A DNA stretch of 64,000 bases from Diprion similis (lineage: Eukaryota > Arthropoda > Insecta > Hymenoptera > Diprionidae): assembly GCF_021155765.1 (NCBI RefSeq), contig NC_060112.1, positions 12,710,001-12,774,000 of the forward strand, given 5' to 3'. Within the stretch, counting starts at the first letter, position 1, and every line of letters begins with the position of its first letter. Position numbers and translations under genes: made by a program. This document shows positions 23,190 through 45,715 of the stretch, piece by piece. The notes beneath the pieces were generated by a model. That model did not search any database and was not told where the DNA came from. It saw nothing but the letters and a program-made list of their open reading frames with translations.

Positions 23190-24140
23190 TTAATTAAACT
23201 TCCTATTACCAGTATTGAAATGTGTAATAATTATGTAATTTGTATATAAAAAAATTTATAACTTAACTAGATTACACAACTATATTTATTATTCCACAAT
23301 TTAGTTATTATCTACTTAAACATCTATATCTAAAGTGAGAAAAATGTGGTAAAGTGCTGAAACATTTTTGTAATTCTCATACGTATGTGAACTTTTCATT
23401 GATTTAATTTACAAAAAAATGCAGGAAAATGAACATTTTCACTCACACCCTTCTCTCAGTTATTGAGATACACATTCATTGTATCACATGTATGAACAAG
23501 GAGAAAAAACTTTTATCCACCTTCTGCACACATTGGGTTATCAGATTTTTTGGTACTTTTAAAAAAATGTTTTATTCCTCTAAGCACAAAAGAAACCTGT
23601 ATGCTATATTTTTTATGCAGTGAATCCAAGTCGTGGATGCGGGGTTTTAAATAAATTAATAAGTCGATAGGGTTGTTTTTTTTCCAAACTCCAAATGCTG
23701 TTTCATACCTACATAGCTTTATTTCGATGCATTTATAATATCATGTTTTCAGCCGATTTCTGAAGTGATTTCTTAAGTAGGGTAGAGGCGGGCAAAATGA
23801 TCCCTAGTGAGCAAAACTGGTTCCCCTGTAAAACCAAATAGGATTTCAAAAAATTTCAACAACACTTGAAATATATTTTTAGGCCAAAGACAAAAAATTG
23901 TGCTGTCGAAATCTATATCGAATGTATCATTGACTGAAAACTGTTTCCAGACGACGAATGCTTGAACGATATCCTGAATATTGCAAGATTCGAATAGGAT
24001 TTCCATATACCGCCACGCACCCTCGGGCTTATTCGGATTCCGTCGGGTGATGGTCGGAATTTGAACTGCAAACCCTGGATCGCGGTCGTGGCATCTCCGA
24101 AGGTTTGGCGGCGTTGAACCGAACCAGCCAGCACCTCAGT
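23190..24140. other. GCC2 3' UTR and beta-tubulin upstream region
   Basis: Possible GCC2 poly(A) signals are ATTAAA near 23196 and AATAAA near 23650. From about 24000 the DNA becomes GC-rich, approaching the beta-tubulin start. Minus-strand ORFs at 23773-24134 have no splice or family support. Confidence 0.45.
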
Positions 24141-24149
24141 ACCTCACTC

Positions 24150-24188
24150 TATAAGTTGTCTGTGACCTCACTCACCTCACTCCTCAGT
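24150..24188 (+). promoter_or_regulatory. Candidate core promoter of beta-tubulin
   Basis: TATAAG at 24150-24155 lies about 36 bp before an arthropod-type initiator TCAGT at 24184-24188. That would give a 5' UTR of about 100 nt ahead of the ATG at 24288. The spacing is slightly longer than the usual 30-31, so this is tentative. Confidence 0.35.
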
Positions 24189-24287
24189 CTTTCAAGCGCC
24201 GTCGCCGTTGCAACTTGGGAGCGAGACACGTAGTGGGGTAAAAGGATCAAATATCATCCACATTATAATCAGCAGTACAAAACGAAC

Positions 24288-33666
<9,379 letters not shown>

Positions 33667-33817
33667 TACAGGAGTTCTGAGAAACTTAACTATTGTCACA
33701 TTATTCTGTCTTGTATGTAGGTTTATCTTGTTTTTGTTACAAATTTAAAAGATCAAATTTTTTTTCATTCACTACAATTTATTGTATATAATTTATTTTA
33801 CGACACGAATATCAGTA

Positions 33818-33823
33818 AATAAA
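33818..33823 (+). terminator. Poly(A) signal of beta-tubulin
   Basis: AATAAA lies 152 nt after the beta-tubulin stop codon. It is the first canonical signal in the 3' flank. Confidence 0.75.
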
Positions 33824-33839
33824 GTCCCAGTATTGATTT

Positions 33840-34960
33840 TTAATTGGATAAAAAATACTGAAATATATTCCTAATCATTTTTTGCCCGACAATTCAACTA
33901 CGGAATTTGAAGTCCGATCATCAGTCGTTAATTAGTTCAGAATCTTCTTCTAAATCAATTTTGATCAAGTACCCAGAATCTTGCATTTGACGAACGAATT
34001 ATTAAAAATGCTGCATACTTACCTCAAAATTACAAATTATTTCAAGTTCTAGTTTGAATTACTAAGCAAATCATAGGAAAATTACAGATAAAAGACTGGA
34101 TCTATTCTCAGAAATATAATTCACGGAGAAATAGTATCGATTGATGATTGAAGCACCTTATTAAAAAAATTTTGCAAGCACTGACTGGAGATCGTCTCGT
34201 ATGCTATAAGGTTCATCGCTCAAGTAAATTTACATCTGCAAATCAATTATCATTCACTGAGTGTTGTAGCCTTGTAGAGCCAAATAGGATTTAAATATCA
34301 ATGAACGCTGTGTGAATATAAAAACCCTGTATATTCATCGATATCGGCTTTGTTTATTACAGCAAAAAATTGGAAATATGCGCAGTTTACATTGCACTAG
34401 GTATTTCCTGGTCAGGTTAAAATTTGTCTGCTATTCGATGACAAAAATTACATATAATTACAACAAAACAACCTATATAGACTTTTTTTCGTAATATTTG
34501 AAAAGTTCTACTTCAACTGTTGATCTGAATAAAACTCAATAAAAAAATATACATATCGGTAACTGATTACAGCTGTGATTTGTTGTGCAACAACAATTGC
34601 ATACGTCTGTTTAACATGCCATTCGTTATGGATTAAAGACTATACAGGAAATCCCAATTTACTGTTTTCTTTTCGGATTATAACTATCGTCAATCTATCG
34701 GTAAATTTCATTAATAAAGGAATTTGCTACACTAAGTTTCCATCCGAAGGAAGTATTTGTTACTATTTAAAGTTAACGTCGCTTTCCACTAATATTATAA
34801 TTCCTACTATACCTTTATACGGTAGCATTTATAATTCTCTGCAATTGTGTATTTTCTTGTCTCAAACTTGACACCAGTTTTCTACTTAATTCAGTTAAAA
34901 TTCATTGAAAATGCCAAATATTTCAATTAAATTAACTTTCAACTATTTTAAATCAGATGA
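33840..34960. other. Intergenic between convergent beta-tubulin and PHD genes
   Basis: The region is AT-rich, and both neighbouring genes end into it. A 98-residue plus-strand ORF at 34575-34871 has membrane-like composition but no start or splice support. TTTATT near 34349 could be the complement of a poly(A) signal for the minus-strand gene. Confidence 0.4.
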
Positions 34961-34963
34961 GAG

Positions 34964-37900
34964 TTAGGTAGAGAATTTTCTCCTAATGTTTAAAGTGTCG
35001 ACGTTTTCATCAGTTGGACTTGTTTGCATTATAGAAACTTGTGAACATTTCTCAGGGTCTAAATCACGAAAACTTTGGGACCTCACAGAAGTTTGTACAA
35101 TTTCTGAAAGTTGTTCATCTTTACGTTCAGTTTTTGAATGATTTTTACATTTATTAAACAATTGTGGTCGACTAACGATCAAATTTTTAATTTTTCCCAG
35201 ATCGATTTCAACTTTGATGCCAAGCCCGGCCCTACACATCTTACCTCCATACTTATGCATATTTCTATCTTTACGTAGAGTAATTGGATTTTTAAGGATA
35301 TTACATTTTTGTTTTTTCATCGAGATATCCAGACCATCATCACTGATTAACTGATAATTCGTATCAAGAGCTTCAACTTGACGTTTATCCGAGTTCAGAT
35401 CATCACAATATTTACTAGACTCCTCAACTTTGGTGTTGACTGAGAATTTGTTACTCCAGTCATTTACGTGTGAATGGACGACATTGTTATCAATACTAAT
35501 CCCCGACTTTTGTACACTGGCATCTAAGTTATCAATACTATGATAAACGTGCGAACTACTATCTATAAGTTTAAAACTATTGTCACAAACAACAGGTAGC
35601 TTCAATTCTGAAGACTCATTACTGCTTTCAACTAAGCACATTGAACCTCTGTTTAATCCATTGAACCATCTGTTTCCATTTAAAATATTATTGGGTCTTT
35701 GACGGGAATCAATGTTTGATCCACCTTCTGTCCCACTTCTATCTTCGAACCTTTTCATTGAACTTTTCTCATCACTTTCACTGCAGTGTTTTCGGCGTTC
35801 GTGAAAAATTACATGGTCCTCACTTTCACATAAACTTTTTGGTGTGCAGCGAGTGTGCATAAAATTTAGTTTATTACCATTCAAACAACCACTCACTGAA
35901 AAACCTGTTTTTTGAATGTAACTTTTGTTCATATCATCTGATAATGATGTTTGCTTTTCATTGCCATCAGGTACATTCTTTTGGATACTGTATTTTCCCT
36001 TAGTATCACAAGACACAATGGAGTTGCTGCCTTTGGTGGTAGCTGCTATAACTGATGTTTCCTCACTTTCAGAAGCACATTCAGGAGCCACTAGATCGTC
36101 GATGTTTCCTAATGAAGACTGACATTTCTTGGATATGCTTACAGTGGAACTTTTCTCGGTATCCAGGGGTTTTGATGACGATGATGATGATGGTCGTGGC
36201 GAATAGTTAGGTTGCATAGAAGATAAAAGCAGACCTTGCTTCTCTAGCAGGCTCATTGGATCTGGTACATATTTTGCTTCTAATGGATTACCAGCGTTTG
36301 TGCTGAGATTTACTGTGAAGGTATCATTGATGACTATCTGCACAAAAAAAGTGTATTGTACTGTCAGGTTTGTTAGTTTGGTAGATGGTATTCAAACAGG
36401 CAGAAATATGGGACAAAATTCATACCTGAACAATATCTTCATCCAGAACATGAAATTTGAGATTTTGCAAAGGCACCTTCTGGGGTATCACTCGAGGTTT
36501 ATTACAATATTTTCTCGTGGTTGAGGAGCTGCAGGGTTGCATAGTTGTTTGAAGGGTTGCAACACAAGTGGAACTGAAAACAATTAGGCAATGAGTCAAT
36601 TATCCAAGGCGGGAAAAATAATTTTCAGTGATTTTAGAAATTACATGAAAGTTACAGTGTCAATAATTATACATCACTATTCGGTGACATTCTGCATACA
36701 AATACATATATGAAACAAAAACCATTTATGAATTTATTTGGACGAAGGGTGTCCTCTGAGTAAAGAGTAGTAATGGAATCAATTTTACTTTCTACTCACC
36801 AAATCAAGGATGGCCATATCGCATAGCGTGAAAAACAACAATTACTATTCAAATAATTTGAAATACACATCAGTAAAATAATAAATTTAAAGTATTATGA
36901 AGTCATGATAAAACCATTGAAAGTCTCAGATTAATCATCTACCATCAATAACAGAAATCATGAATAATAAACTTTGATGCTAAAAGTGATTAGACGGGAG
37001 AGATACAAGTCTGTTTTATAGGATACACTTACATGCTGGAATTATGATTGACTCTTTTTGCTGAATCTGATATTGCACTGGTCTTTTGCTTAAAGGCGAT
37101 TGCTTCTGACTTTGTATGGTTTGCGGTCCTCGAGCTCGAATAAAGAGCAAATCCGGCCTCAGCAGCAGGACTGGAGCCTGCATCCCCGTCACACTGTTAG
37201 AATCGCAAGAGATACACTGGAGAGGAGGTACGGGGATAAGTTTCATACACACATTCCCCGCACCTAGTATCTCACCAGACACATTCTTGATTTGCTAACT
37301 TTCGTCTCATTATAGTAAGAATGACTTTTTGGGACTTAGCAAAAATACTGAAGAGCCACACTTTTGGAGACCAATTGGATGTATTTATGTTCTCCTTTTA
37401 CAAAACTTATGTAAAACTCGAATGACATTATGGATGTTTTAGATATTGTTACTATGATCCAGAAAAACAACCATAACACACACCAAACAGAGCTTTACAT
37501 TTTCGTCAATATTTAGGTCTTCAAATTCAAATCTTAATGACATACTCTGCTCTAATATTTGTAGTAAATTCTCTTTAGTTTGTTCTTCAAATGTTCATAA
37601 ATATTAACAAATGTTTCATTATAAATACACTTAAACATATGTTAACGACCTCACAGCAGCCGTTTCACTGTCAACAGTAGTACTAATTCTTAGAATTCAC
37701 AGATTTGAACTGAGTTCATGAATGAAATCTAATCCAAGCAGTTTCATTGCTGCCTGTTTACTGGCGATTTCATAACATTTTTAATGATTTTCAAGTCATG
37801 AAAATTCCACTCAGCCATGCTAAGTTAGGTCAATTTTAACCACCCCCGTAAGTTAACTCTATTTTAGCATGATCTATCGATATATTTTTCCAAAAGGACA

Positions 37901-40900
37901 TTTTCCTTACATGGTCTAATGAATATATTATTGGTCAAGCTTCATGCTAAGCATATCTTAAGATTATACGAGGCATGCTTTCTAGTTTTAATGTCACATT
38001 TACACTACCCGAACTGCAAAAAATTTTTGTTACTATTTATGTCTACATCATGGCAGAGAATAATAGAGTGATGCCACTGCTGGACATGCTTGGATACTGA
38101 ACTGTGAACCTGAGTCGATGTGTGATCGTTCATCAAAGGAAACTTTTGCGTCATATATTTTTGGAAATGAGATTGCATTACATGAAAATGACCTAAGAAT
38201 TTGGTGTTTATGTCTTGTAATGTGTTTTTACAAAGCTTTTGTCATGAGTAAGTAATATTGAAAGATTTATCATTGAACTCCACCACTTCAGTTATGAAAT
38301 CGGAATCTTGTCGTTATATTTGGAGTACCTATATAGAAATCGAATCATAAGATTACATATGATTTTCGAACGCAATCGTAATTGCTGCAACTTTTCTCGT
38401 GTTTACCATGTTTATTTGCACAATAGAAGATCTCACTATCAATGCGATTACGATTACTTAGGACAGAAGGTTGTAACTAATTTTTTCACGGTACACTAGC
38501 TGCACCACCTACTATCATTCCTTCAATAGACTGAGGATTTCATGATTTGATTTACTGAAATAATGAAATAAACTGACAGTTGCCAGCTACTACTGCATAT
38601 TTATGAGGCCACGATACATGTTATTATTCGCCGCCATGACACACTTACACACATCTAAAAACAATTACACCTATAAGAAAAATTACTTACACCGCTAGTC
38701 ATCAGACCTCCGTTACCCAGTTGTGTTACTGGGTTGCGTATTTTCATCATGGCATTTGCAACTGACTCATTTTCATTACTGGTGGCAAGACCATCAGAAT
38801 TAGTTCTTGTTAGACCATTGTAAGATGTGCGATCAGGCGTAGGTGGATTAGTTTGTCCATTTAATGTAATTGCATTTTGTTGTGTTTTAGCTTGCCTAAT
38901 CTTTTGATGGGATTGATGAACCGTATACGTTTTCGGAGCAATGATTTCATCCGAATTAGGAAGGTGTGCAAAGAGTTGCGAGTTGATTGAAGTAGATGAT
39001 GTTTCTGGTGAATTTTGTAACTCATTTACTGAAGATTTAAAACTGTGGCATGTAGTGTTTCGTATACTGTCACTACACTCTGTGATACTGCTGACAGAGT
39101 GTTGTACACCCAACTCAGGTTGGCTCGAATTGCTGACTTTGATTAGATCGGATGTAGACGTAGAATTCAGTTGTATTCGAATAGGAGAATTCATAGTATT
39201 TGGTATAATGATATGGTTGATATTAACGTGACTCTGATTTTGTACCGAACTGCTGCCAACAGTCCCGGAAGTGTAATTGCAAAAGCCATTTCTTTGTTCT
39301 ACATCCATCCTTCTTATCAATCTGACACAGCTTTTGTTAGCTTGTGTTCCATTCATATTCACTTGCAACGTTGTTGTACTTTGTTGGGAACTGTAACTAC
39401 TAGTTGAATGACTCATTGGTATTGAGGTTGCAACTACGGGAACTGCACGACTTATATCATTTGAATTAATATTCCAAGAAATGTTTCTCGTCTGGGGTTT
39501 GAGTGTAGAATCGTTACAATCATCAATCCGAGCTTTTTTACGTGATATTTCCGGATCTTCTATGATAGGTAGGATAGATGCAGGGTTATCTATTGTGTAC
39601 TCGTCACTTTTCCGTTTTAAATTAGACCCACTTATTGAAGAGGTATTAAGCTGGATGAACGTCAACTGTGGTTTTGGAACTTCGATCATTTGATTTTGCA
39701 CTACTTCTAGCTGCTGGTTACCATTCAGTGATGGAATATCTCCTTGAACACTTTCTGCAAAAGTAAGAGACGCATCGTGGGTAATTTTTTCTACGTTCAC
39801 CGCTGTAGATGGGTTTTCATAATATTCCGGCCGTAATGAGGTAACATTTGTGATTTTAAGATTGAATGCAGGATTTTCCTGCAAAACTTTATCATCTACT
39901 ATCAAATCTGCATCTTTGCTTCCATTCAATTTTTTCTTGGCAATACTTGTAGTATTCATACTATCGATCAGAGGTTTCATTACATTTGCTGTATTATTAT
40001 TTGATATCGGTGTCGTAGTAGAGGTTGTATCAGTGGTATTTGAGACACTAGATGAATGTGGTGCAATTAAACCGTTCGCCCTAGGACTTGTTTTGGGTGG
40101 GCTATTTAATATTTCCAAAGGTTCTGAACGTCTCGTTTTGGTAACCTTAGAATTCTTTCTGATTTTTTGAATATTAGTTGTTACTTCACTTAAATTGCGA
40201 GACTCAATTTGGATTCGTTTTGTAGTTACAGAGCCATTGGGCTTAGGTGTTACATCAATTATCTGCAAAATAAGGGTAAAAATCACTTTGTTGATTAAAG
40301 TTCACATTAATTTGGTATAAAATTTGCAGTAGCCTTCATGCGAACTACAGTTACCTTTGTATAAAAATGTATATCATACCTCCACCTCGTCGTCACTGTC
40401 AATCACAATAATGTCAGCTGTATGACAGCTGGGATCTTCTGGTTTCACATTGATTATTTTTGACAAGACGCTGGTTTGAGAGCTAACAACATTCAATTTA
40501 CTGAATTCATGATCAGTCGACGTCAGGACTTCTTTCGAAGGGCACGTTCTTGAGTGCATTGTCTCACTGATAGATTTTGTGTCTGGAATAGTATTAGTAC
40601 CGGCGTTCGATGCACTAGATAAGGAAATATCATGTTTCGAAGGCAAGAATGTCATGGAAGTAGCTGTTGTCATCAACTGCAAGCTATAACATATTTGGCT
40701 ATCGTAAACATGAGTGCAGTTAAAACAAAAAAATCGATAATTTTTCACTTTTCGTAGCTATCATGAAAAGAATATCAGTTTTGGATAAAGAAAATCAGTT
40801 CTGCAAATTTTGTAATATCTTTATGTTACACAACCTCTAGAAACAGAAAAAAAACGGGATTTTATCAAAATGTCATTCTGTCGTACTATCCGTTAGTTGG

Positions 40901-43900
40901 ACTCCAATTTCTCTGAAGAGGTCAATAATGGAAATCTAAACTTTCTATGGTACACAAATTCAGTTGCTACATAAGATGAGAATTTCTCATTTTTCCCTGA
41001 TACGATTTTCGGGTATTTACTTTTTGATAAACAAATTTTAGAAAGCAATTCAGAAAATATCTCAATCAAGGGTATTTGCCACCTGATTTTAGTCTATATT
41101 CGTCAAATGTATTAGAATTGGCCATTGGACGAGTCAACTGGTGCATTATTCAGTGATTCTAGATGGAACTTAGATTTAGTGAAGTTTAATATTTGCATAC
41201 TGTGCAGAAGAACTCTTGAGAAAAGAATAATACCGACTCGTTCAAAGACTCCATTACATACATGGGAATTCAAACTCTGTTTGAGAACATATTAATATTA
41301 GTGACAGTTGTAACTTTAAGGACAGACCTTCTCATGTTTCGCGATGCTTGTTGCAATTTGAAAGATTTAGGTCCAGGTCGTAACCTGAAAGGTGGTGGTG
41401 TGGGTGACGGTGAGACGTCATGTTTTGATATTGGTGGAGGCGTCGTATTGCCACCAACTGAAATTTCACTGTCACTACTACTCTCATTCGAATACTGATC
41501 CATTGATCTAGAACATAATTTTTGATGAAATTAAGTTTCAGCTGTTTCAATGGTGATTTTCACCAATGCAAAATCTTGATTTCGGGGAATTGTATCGCTG
41601 AATTAGTAACTCACTCTTTGGGTTCATTTCCATCAGAAGGTATAGGATCATTCGATTTTTCTGTAAATTAAAAACGACATGAAAACAAACAAAGACGTAA
41701 TCTGGTACAAATACAAATCATAGTGCTCTTCAAATTGAGAACACAAATTCTACACACTGAATACTGGATATAATACTGTTACATTCACACATTCACATAA
41801 ATTTTATGTTACATATATTTATATACGTACTCAACATCCCAGTACATTCTGTACATTCCCAAACAGAACTACCCCATTTTAATTGTCCGCATGACTTGTG
41901 AACTCCTTGGGATCCGCACAATCGGCACAAAACGAGTTCCCATTTTCTGTTGGGAATTTGTTCAATTTAAATCACTGTAATTTTGTAAGACTCATGACTA
42001 GTTTACTTACGCATTAACACTGGTATGACTTCTTCCCTTTGGACATAGACATTCTGGAGCATCACACTGATTATGCCTGTGCAATAATTCTTGAAAAGCA
42101 TTTGGCACAAGCTCCCATGAAGCATCTCTGGATTAAATACCAAAATATTATTTCTATTCAAGAAATGCTAAGATTGATTTTTTATTACAGTAATTAGTTG
42201 GAATCTAAACTTACTTTCTCAAATGCATTGGGAAAGTGCAGAGATTCGTTTTTGTACGTATCTAAGCTTTCATAAATATTGGTGAATCAACATTTTGGTA
42301 ACCCGATGACGTTTTAATGGTTGGGTTTTTTTTCAGTTATATCAACCCATCCCTCTTCCACGTGAGAGCATCACATTTACAGACACTAGGGTGGTCATTA
42401 TTTAAGGTCTAAACAAATTTTTACTGGGCTATTCTTAAAATTTCAAATTCACTACATTTGAAATTTGTATGGGTTATCCTATACCAATATAATGCTATTT
42501 TATATTTTTATTAATACTCCTTTTTAAATGCTACAAGATCAGATATTTAGAAAAAATTTGAAAACAAACATATTGGTCTAGCATATAAATTTTGAAACCG
42601 AGGAAGTGGTAATTTTCTCCCATATAACAGAGCATTCTCGTACAAAAATTACTGAAGTCTAAAAAATTTTTGGCCAAAACTTAGTTTTGCGATGAATTAC
42701 AAATTATAAAGACCACAGAACCTCATGTAATTTAAATGAAGAAGTTCATCTCTTATGGAATCGGTAGCACATTGAAATAAAACACAAAAATAATAACAGG
42801 ATTAGGTATTACTCATTTAGATTCGATTTCGAGGGCAGTCCAATAAAATTCCCTTTAGACCCCAATAAGCAACCTCACTGATAGATATCCATACTCACTG
42901 ATTTGGGATGAAAATTCCATGATCGAGCATCGCCTGTTGAAATTCTGGTTTATTATTGCAAAGAGGACATTTGAAGAAGTAGCCAGCACTCAATGCCAAG
43001 CGCTGTAACAGTGAAAAGCTCGTATTAAAAATATTACAACTGCAAAGGTATTCCATACATGCTTTTTTTTATTCAGCAAACACATGTTTTCTGTATTTTT
43101 GTGGTACGTACTTGAACACATTTCCGATGAAACCATGCGTTTTTCCGACAACATGGAGCCCACAACGTTCGTATAGGATTCTGGGGATTTACCTCCTCGT
43201 AACAAATATAACAAGTTATATCACCTGTTGCTGCAGCTTCTTCTTTTATGTATTCATCTATATTTTGTTTTATTCTGTGTCGTATACAGTATGACCTGTC
43301 AAATGATGATGATGAAAAATAACATTTCAAAAATTTTTTCTGAAATGTAACACATATATTACTATTTTACCTAAATTCACCAAAGAACTGATGAAGTGAA
43401 CCTGCCCGCAGCCCACATGGTAAATGAAATACTTGTTTACATCTGGTGTTACAACACCCCAAAGTTGCTCCATTTCGCTTACAGTATGAACAAGACTGCA
43501 ACAACACATAATCAACATAAATCTTCCGCTAGTGGTTAAAAGTCACTATAAGATTTAGAAGGTGGGGGTAAAAAGCTCTTCTCTTGACCCAAGAATGGTT
43601 GTCGTTATTTTAGAAAAAATAAATATGATTTTTCACAGCTAAATTACTAACATATTTATTACGTGCAATACTTGTTTGAGAAAAAATAACTGTATATAAG
43701 GCAGTTATAGCAGGTACGAAAAATCTCGTTGAAGCTTATCAAATTCAACAGGAGCAATAAAATTTGAATTCTAAACTGCCATGGGTTTTTCGAGTAGTGA
43801 AAATGATTTAATTCACTGCAATTAAGTTTAAATGAGACTTCGAATGATTAAAACTGCAAGTTACCTTGCAGATGAATATTTCTACTCACAAGCCTTTTTC

Positions 43901-44587
43901 CTCGGCGTAATTCCTTTTGTATGTCTGTAGTTAAGAAGCCCAAGATTCCTTCATTATCATTACCATTTTGTTCCATGTTGGATGATAAAAGCTGAAAGAA
44001 AGTACAGATTGAGTCAATATGTCGCAGGATTAAGTGAGTCGACCAGTCATAAGTATGTAATGTTGAGAAAGAAAAAGTAGAAGAACATAATTAGACAATA
44101 CAAGTGTAATTTTACTGATAAAGAATTGATTAGTAATGACATATCAATTGACGGACTTTATTCACTTTACAATTTACTAATGTTTTAACATGTTTACGAG
44201 TTTTAACTGTCTTTTTTATAGGAATCCTATACTAATTTATGATCAACTTCAGTGAAGATACAGGATGTTCGAAATTATTCTATAGAAGGAAATTTTAATC
44301 AGAATATTAAATATGCCATGCATATCACAAAAGTGAATCTATGTCATATAAACTTAATGCCTTGCCTAAATATCAAGAAGCCATAAGGCTTTCTCAATGG
44401 CCACTGGATCTAGGCTTTACACTGATTACTTGAAATGCATATTTACCAGACAATAGTAGTGCGTAACAATGCCGTCTTGGTTCCAAAGTTTTCCATATTC
44501 AACTTCATCATCTTCAGAAAATCCACAGAAGCAGCACGTCAGAGTGCCCGGAGTTTCAGGCAGGCGTTTTGACCGTCGTCGTGACAT
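34964..44587 (-). CDS. PHD/RING-like zinc-finger protein of the G2E3/PHF7/pineapple-eye type
   Basis: This is a probable nuclear chromatin reader or ubiquitin E3. Exons in coding order: 44447-44587 (ATG), 43890-43991, 43371-43495, 43112-43295, 42899-43002, 42011-42127, 41831-41946, 41615-41660, 41270/about 41330-41511, 40380-40676, 38691-40262, 37033-37294, 36426-36573 and 34964-36337. Domains: an extended PHD ([70 protein letters not shown]), then a RING-like finger ([22 protein letters not shown]), then a third finger ([35 protein letters not shown]). A Ser/Pro/Thr-rich tail follows, with a SUMO-interaction-like [12 protein letters not shown]. Two junctions are uncertain. After 41270-41511 no good phase-0 donor exists and the exon itself runs to a stop, so a short form of about 390 residues or two separate genes is possible. 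The 37033/36573 junction is out of phase, perhaps through a missed small exon. Confidence 0.82.
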
Positions 44588-45715
44588 TTTCGCTAGCTGT
44601 ATAAGAGTGAAATAGAAAATTGTGCTTTGAACTATGCACCCAGCATCACGTTTAGTTAACATGGTGAAATATGGTCAAAAATGTTTGTTATACTCACTAA
44701 TACTTCACATAGTGCTTTTCCTGCTCTTGGATGCTCCCAACACTACTTTAAAACCATGAAATGTCAATATTCAACAGCCATTCAGTTATTCCTACTTATG
44801 GTGCAACAGTCGGTGGAAAATATTACGTGAAATAGATTGGTGGTGTTCAGTTTATACAAATGACAGGTTTATGCAAGGATTTTTGTACCTTTGCGAAGAA
44901 TTGGAGTAAACCTGAATAGTGTTACGACATTTGCGTACATGAATACCTACCGAGATATGGAGATTCTACCCGGAACGTGAAAAACTGACCAGTTATTCCA
45001 CATGAAGTCAACATTGAGAAATAATCGTATTTTGATCAAGAAAATAGAATGTTTTGTCAACACTTGTTTGCAGGTACGGATTGATTTTCACGACTTTCAC
45101 GTACGTATCTACCGATCAGTACGAAGCGCCCGTACTTTTACGCCACCTCGGCCTACCGCTTCGATACGTCGAAAAACCTAACCTCTACCTTAGAACAAAT
45201 ATGTGGATAATATTAATTGTGACTTGTGATAAGACAATAATATTTTACTGCAATTAGTCAGAAAAAGTATAAACCTGCGTGTAATGCTCCTCGAGCAATT
45301 GGGCCGATTAAATTCGGCGAAATGCTAAGAAATACATGATTTTTCGATAAGGGCGGGAAATTGTGAAAACAATTGGTATACTACCAAGTTCAAATTAAAG
45401 CCTATCCCCCCTCCTTTTGCGAAGGTAGAGTTCCGTTTCAAATACAATTACGTAGAAATAACGTAAAAATCATAGTTACAGAATTAACTATTGAACTGAC
45501 TAGCCAATCTTAAGAGACGATGATCATTGTATGATGATGATAACTCAATTATTCTTATGTATTTCAAGGTTATCATTCTGTTCGATTTCCAAGTCGAAAA
45601 GACTGATAACCTTGAAAGAAATCATTGATAAATACGATGCACACAGCGTACACGTACATATATACGAACTTGCTTCATCTTTTGCGAGTCACGGCAGACC
45701 ATTAGCACCGGCGCG
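44588..45715. other. Divergent upstream region between the PHD gene and CCS
   Basis: Both genes point away from this 1.1-kb segment. No TATA box stands out. A 67-residue plus-strand ORF at 45054-45257 is not supported by splice sites or composition. Confidence 0.4.

Noticed and set aside
24000-24130. tRNA-like GC-rich stretch before beta-tubulin
   Set aside because: No A-box/B-box pair or cloverleaf could be drawn.
38941-40170. Several plus-strand ORFs of 70-106 codons
   Set aside because: They are shadows opposite the large minus-strand coding exon 38691-40262.
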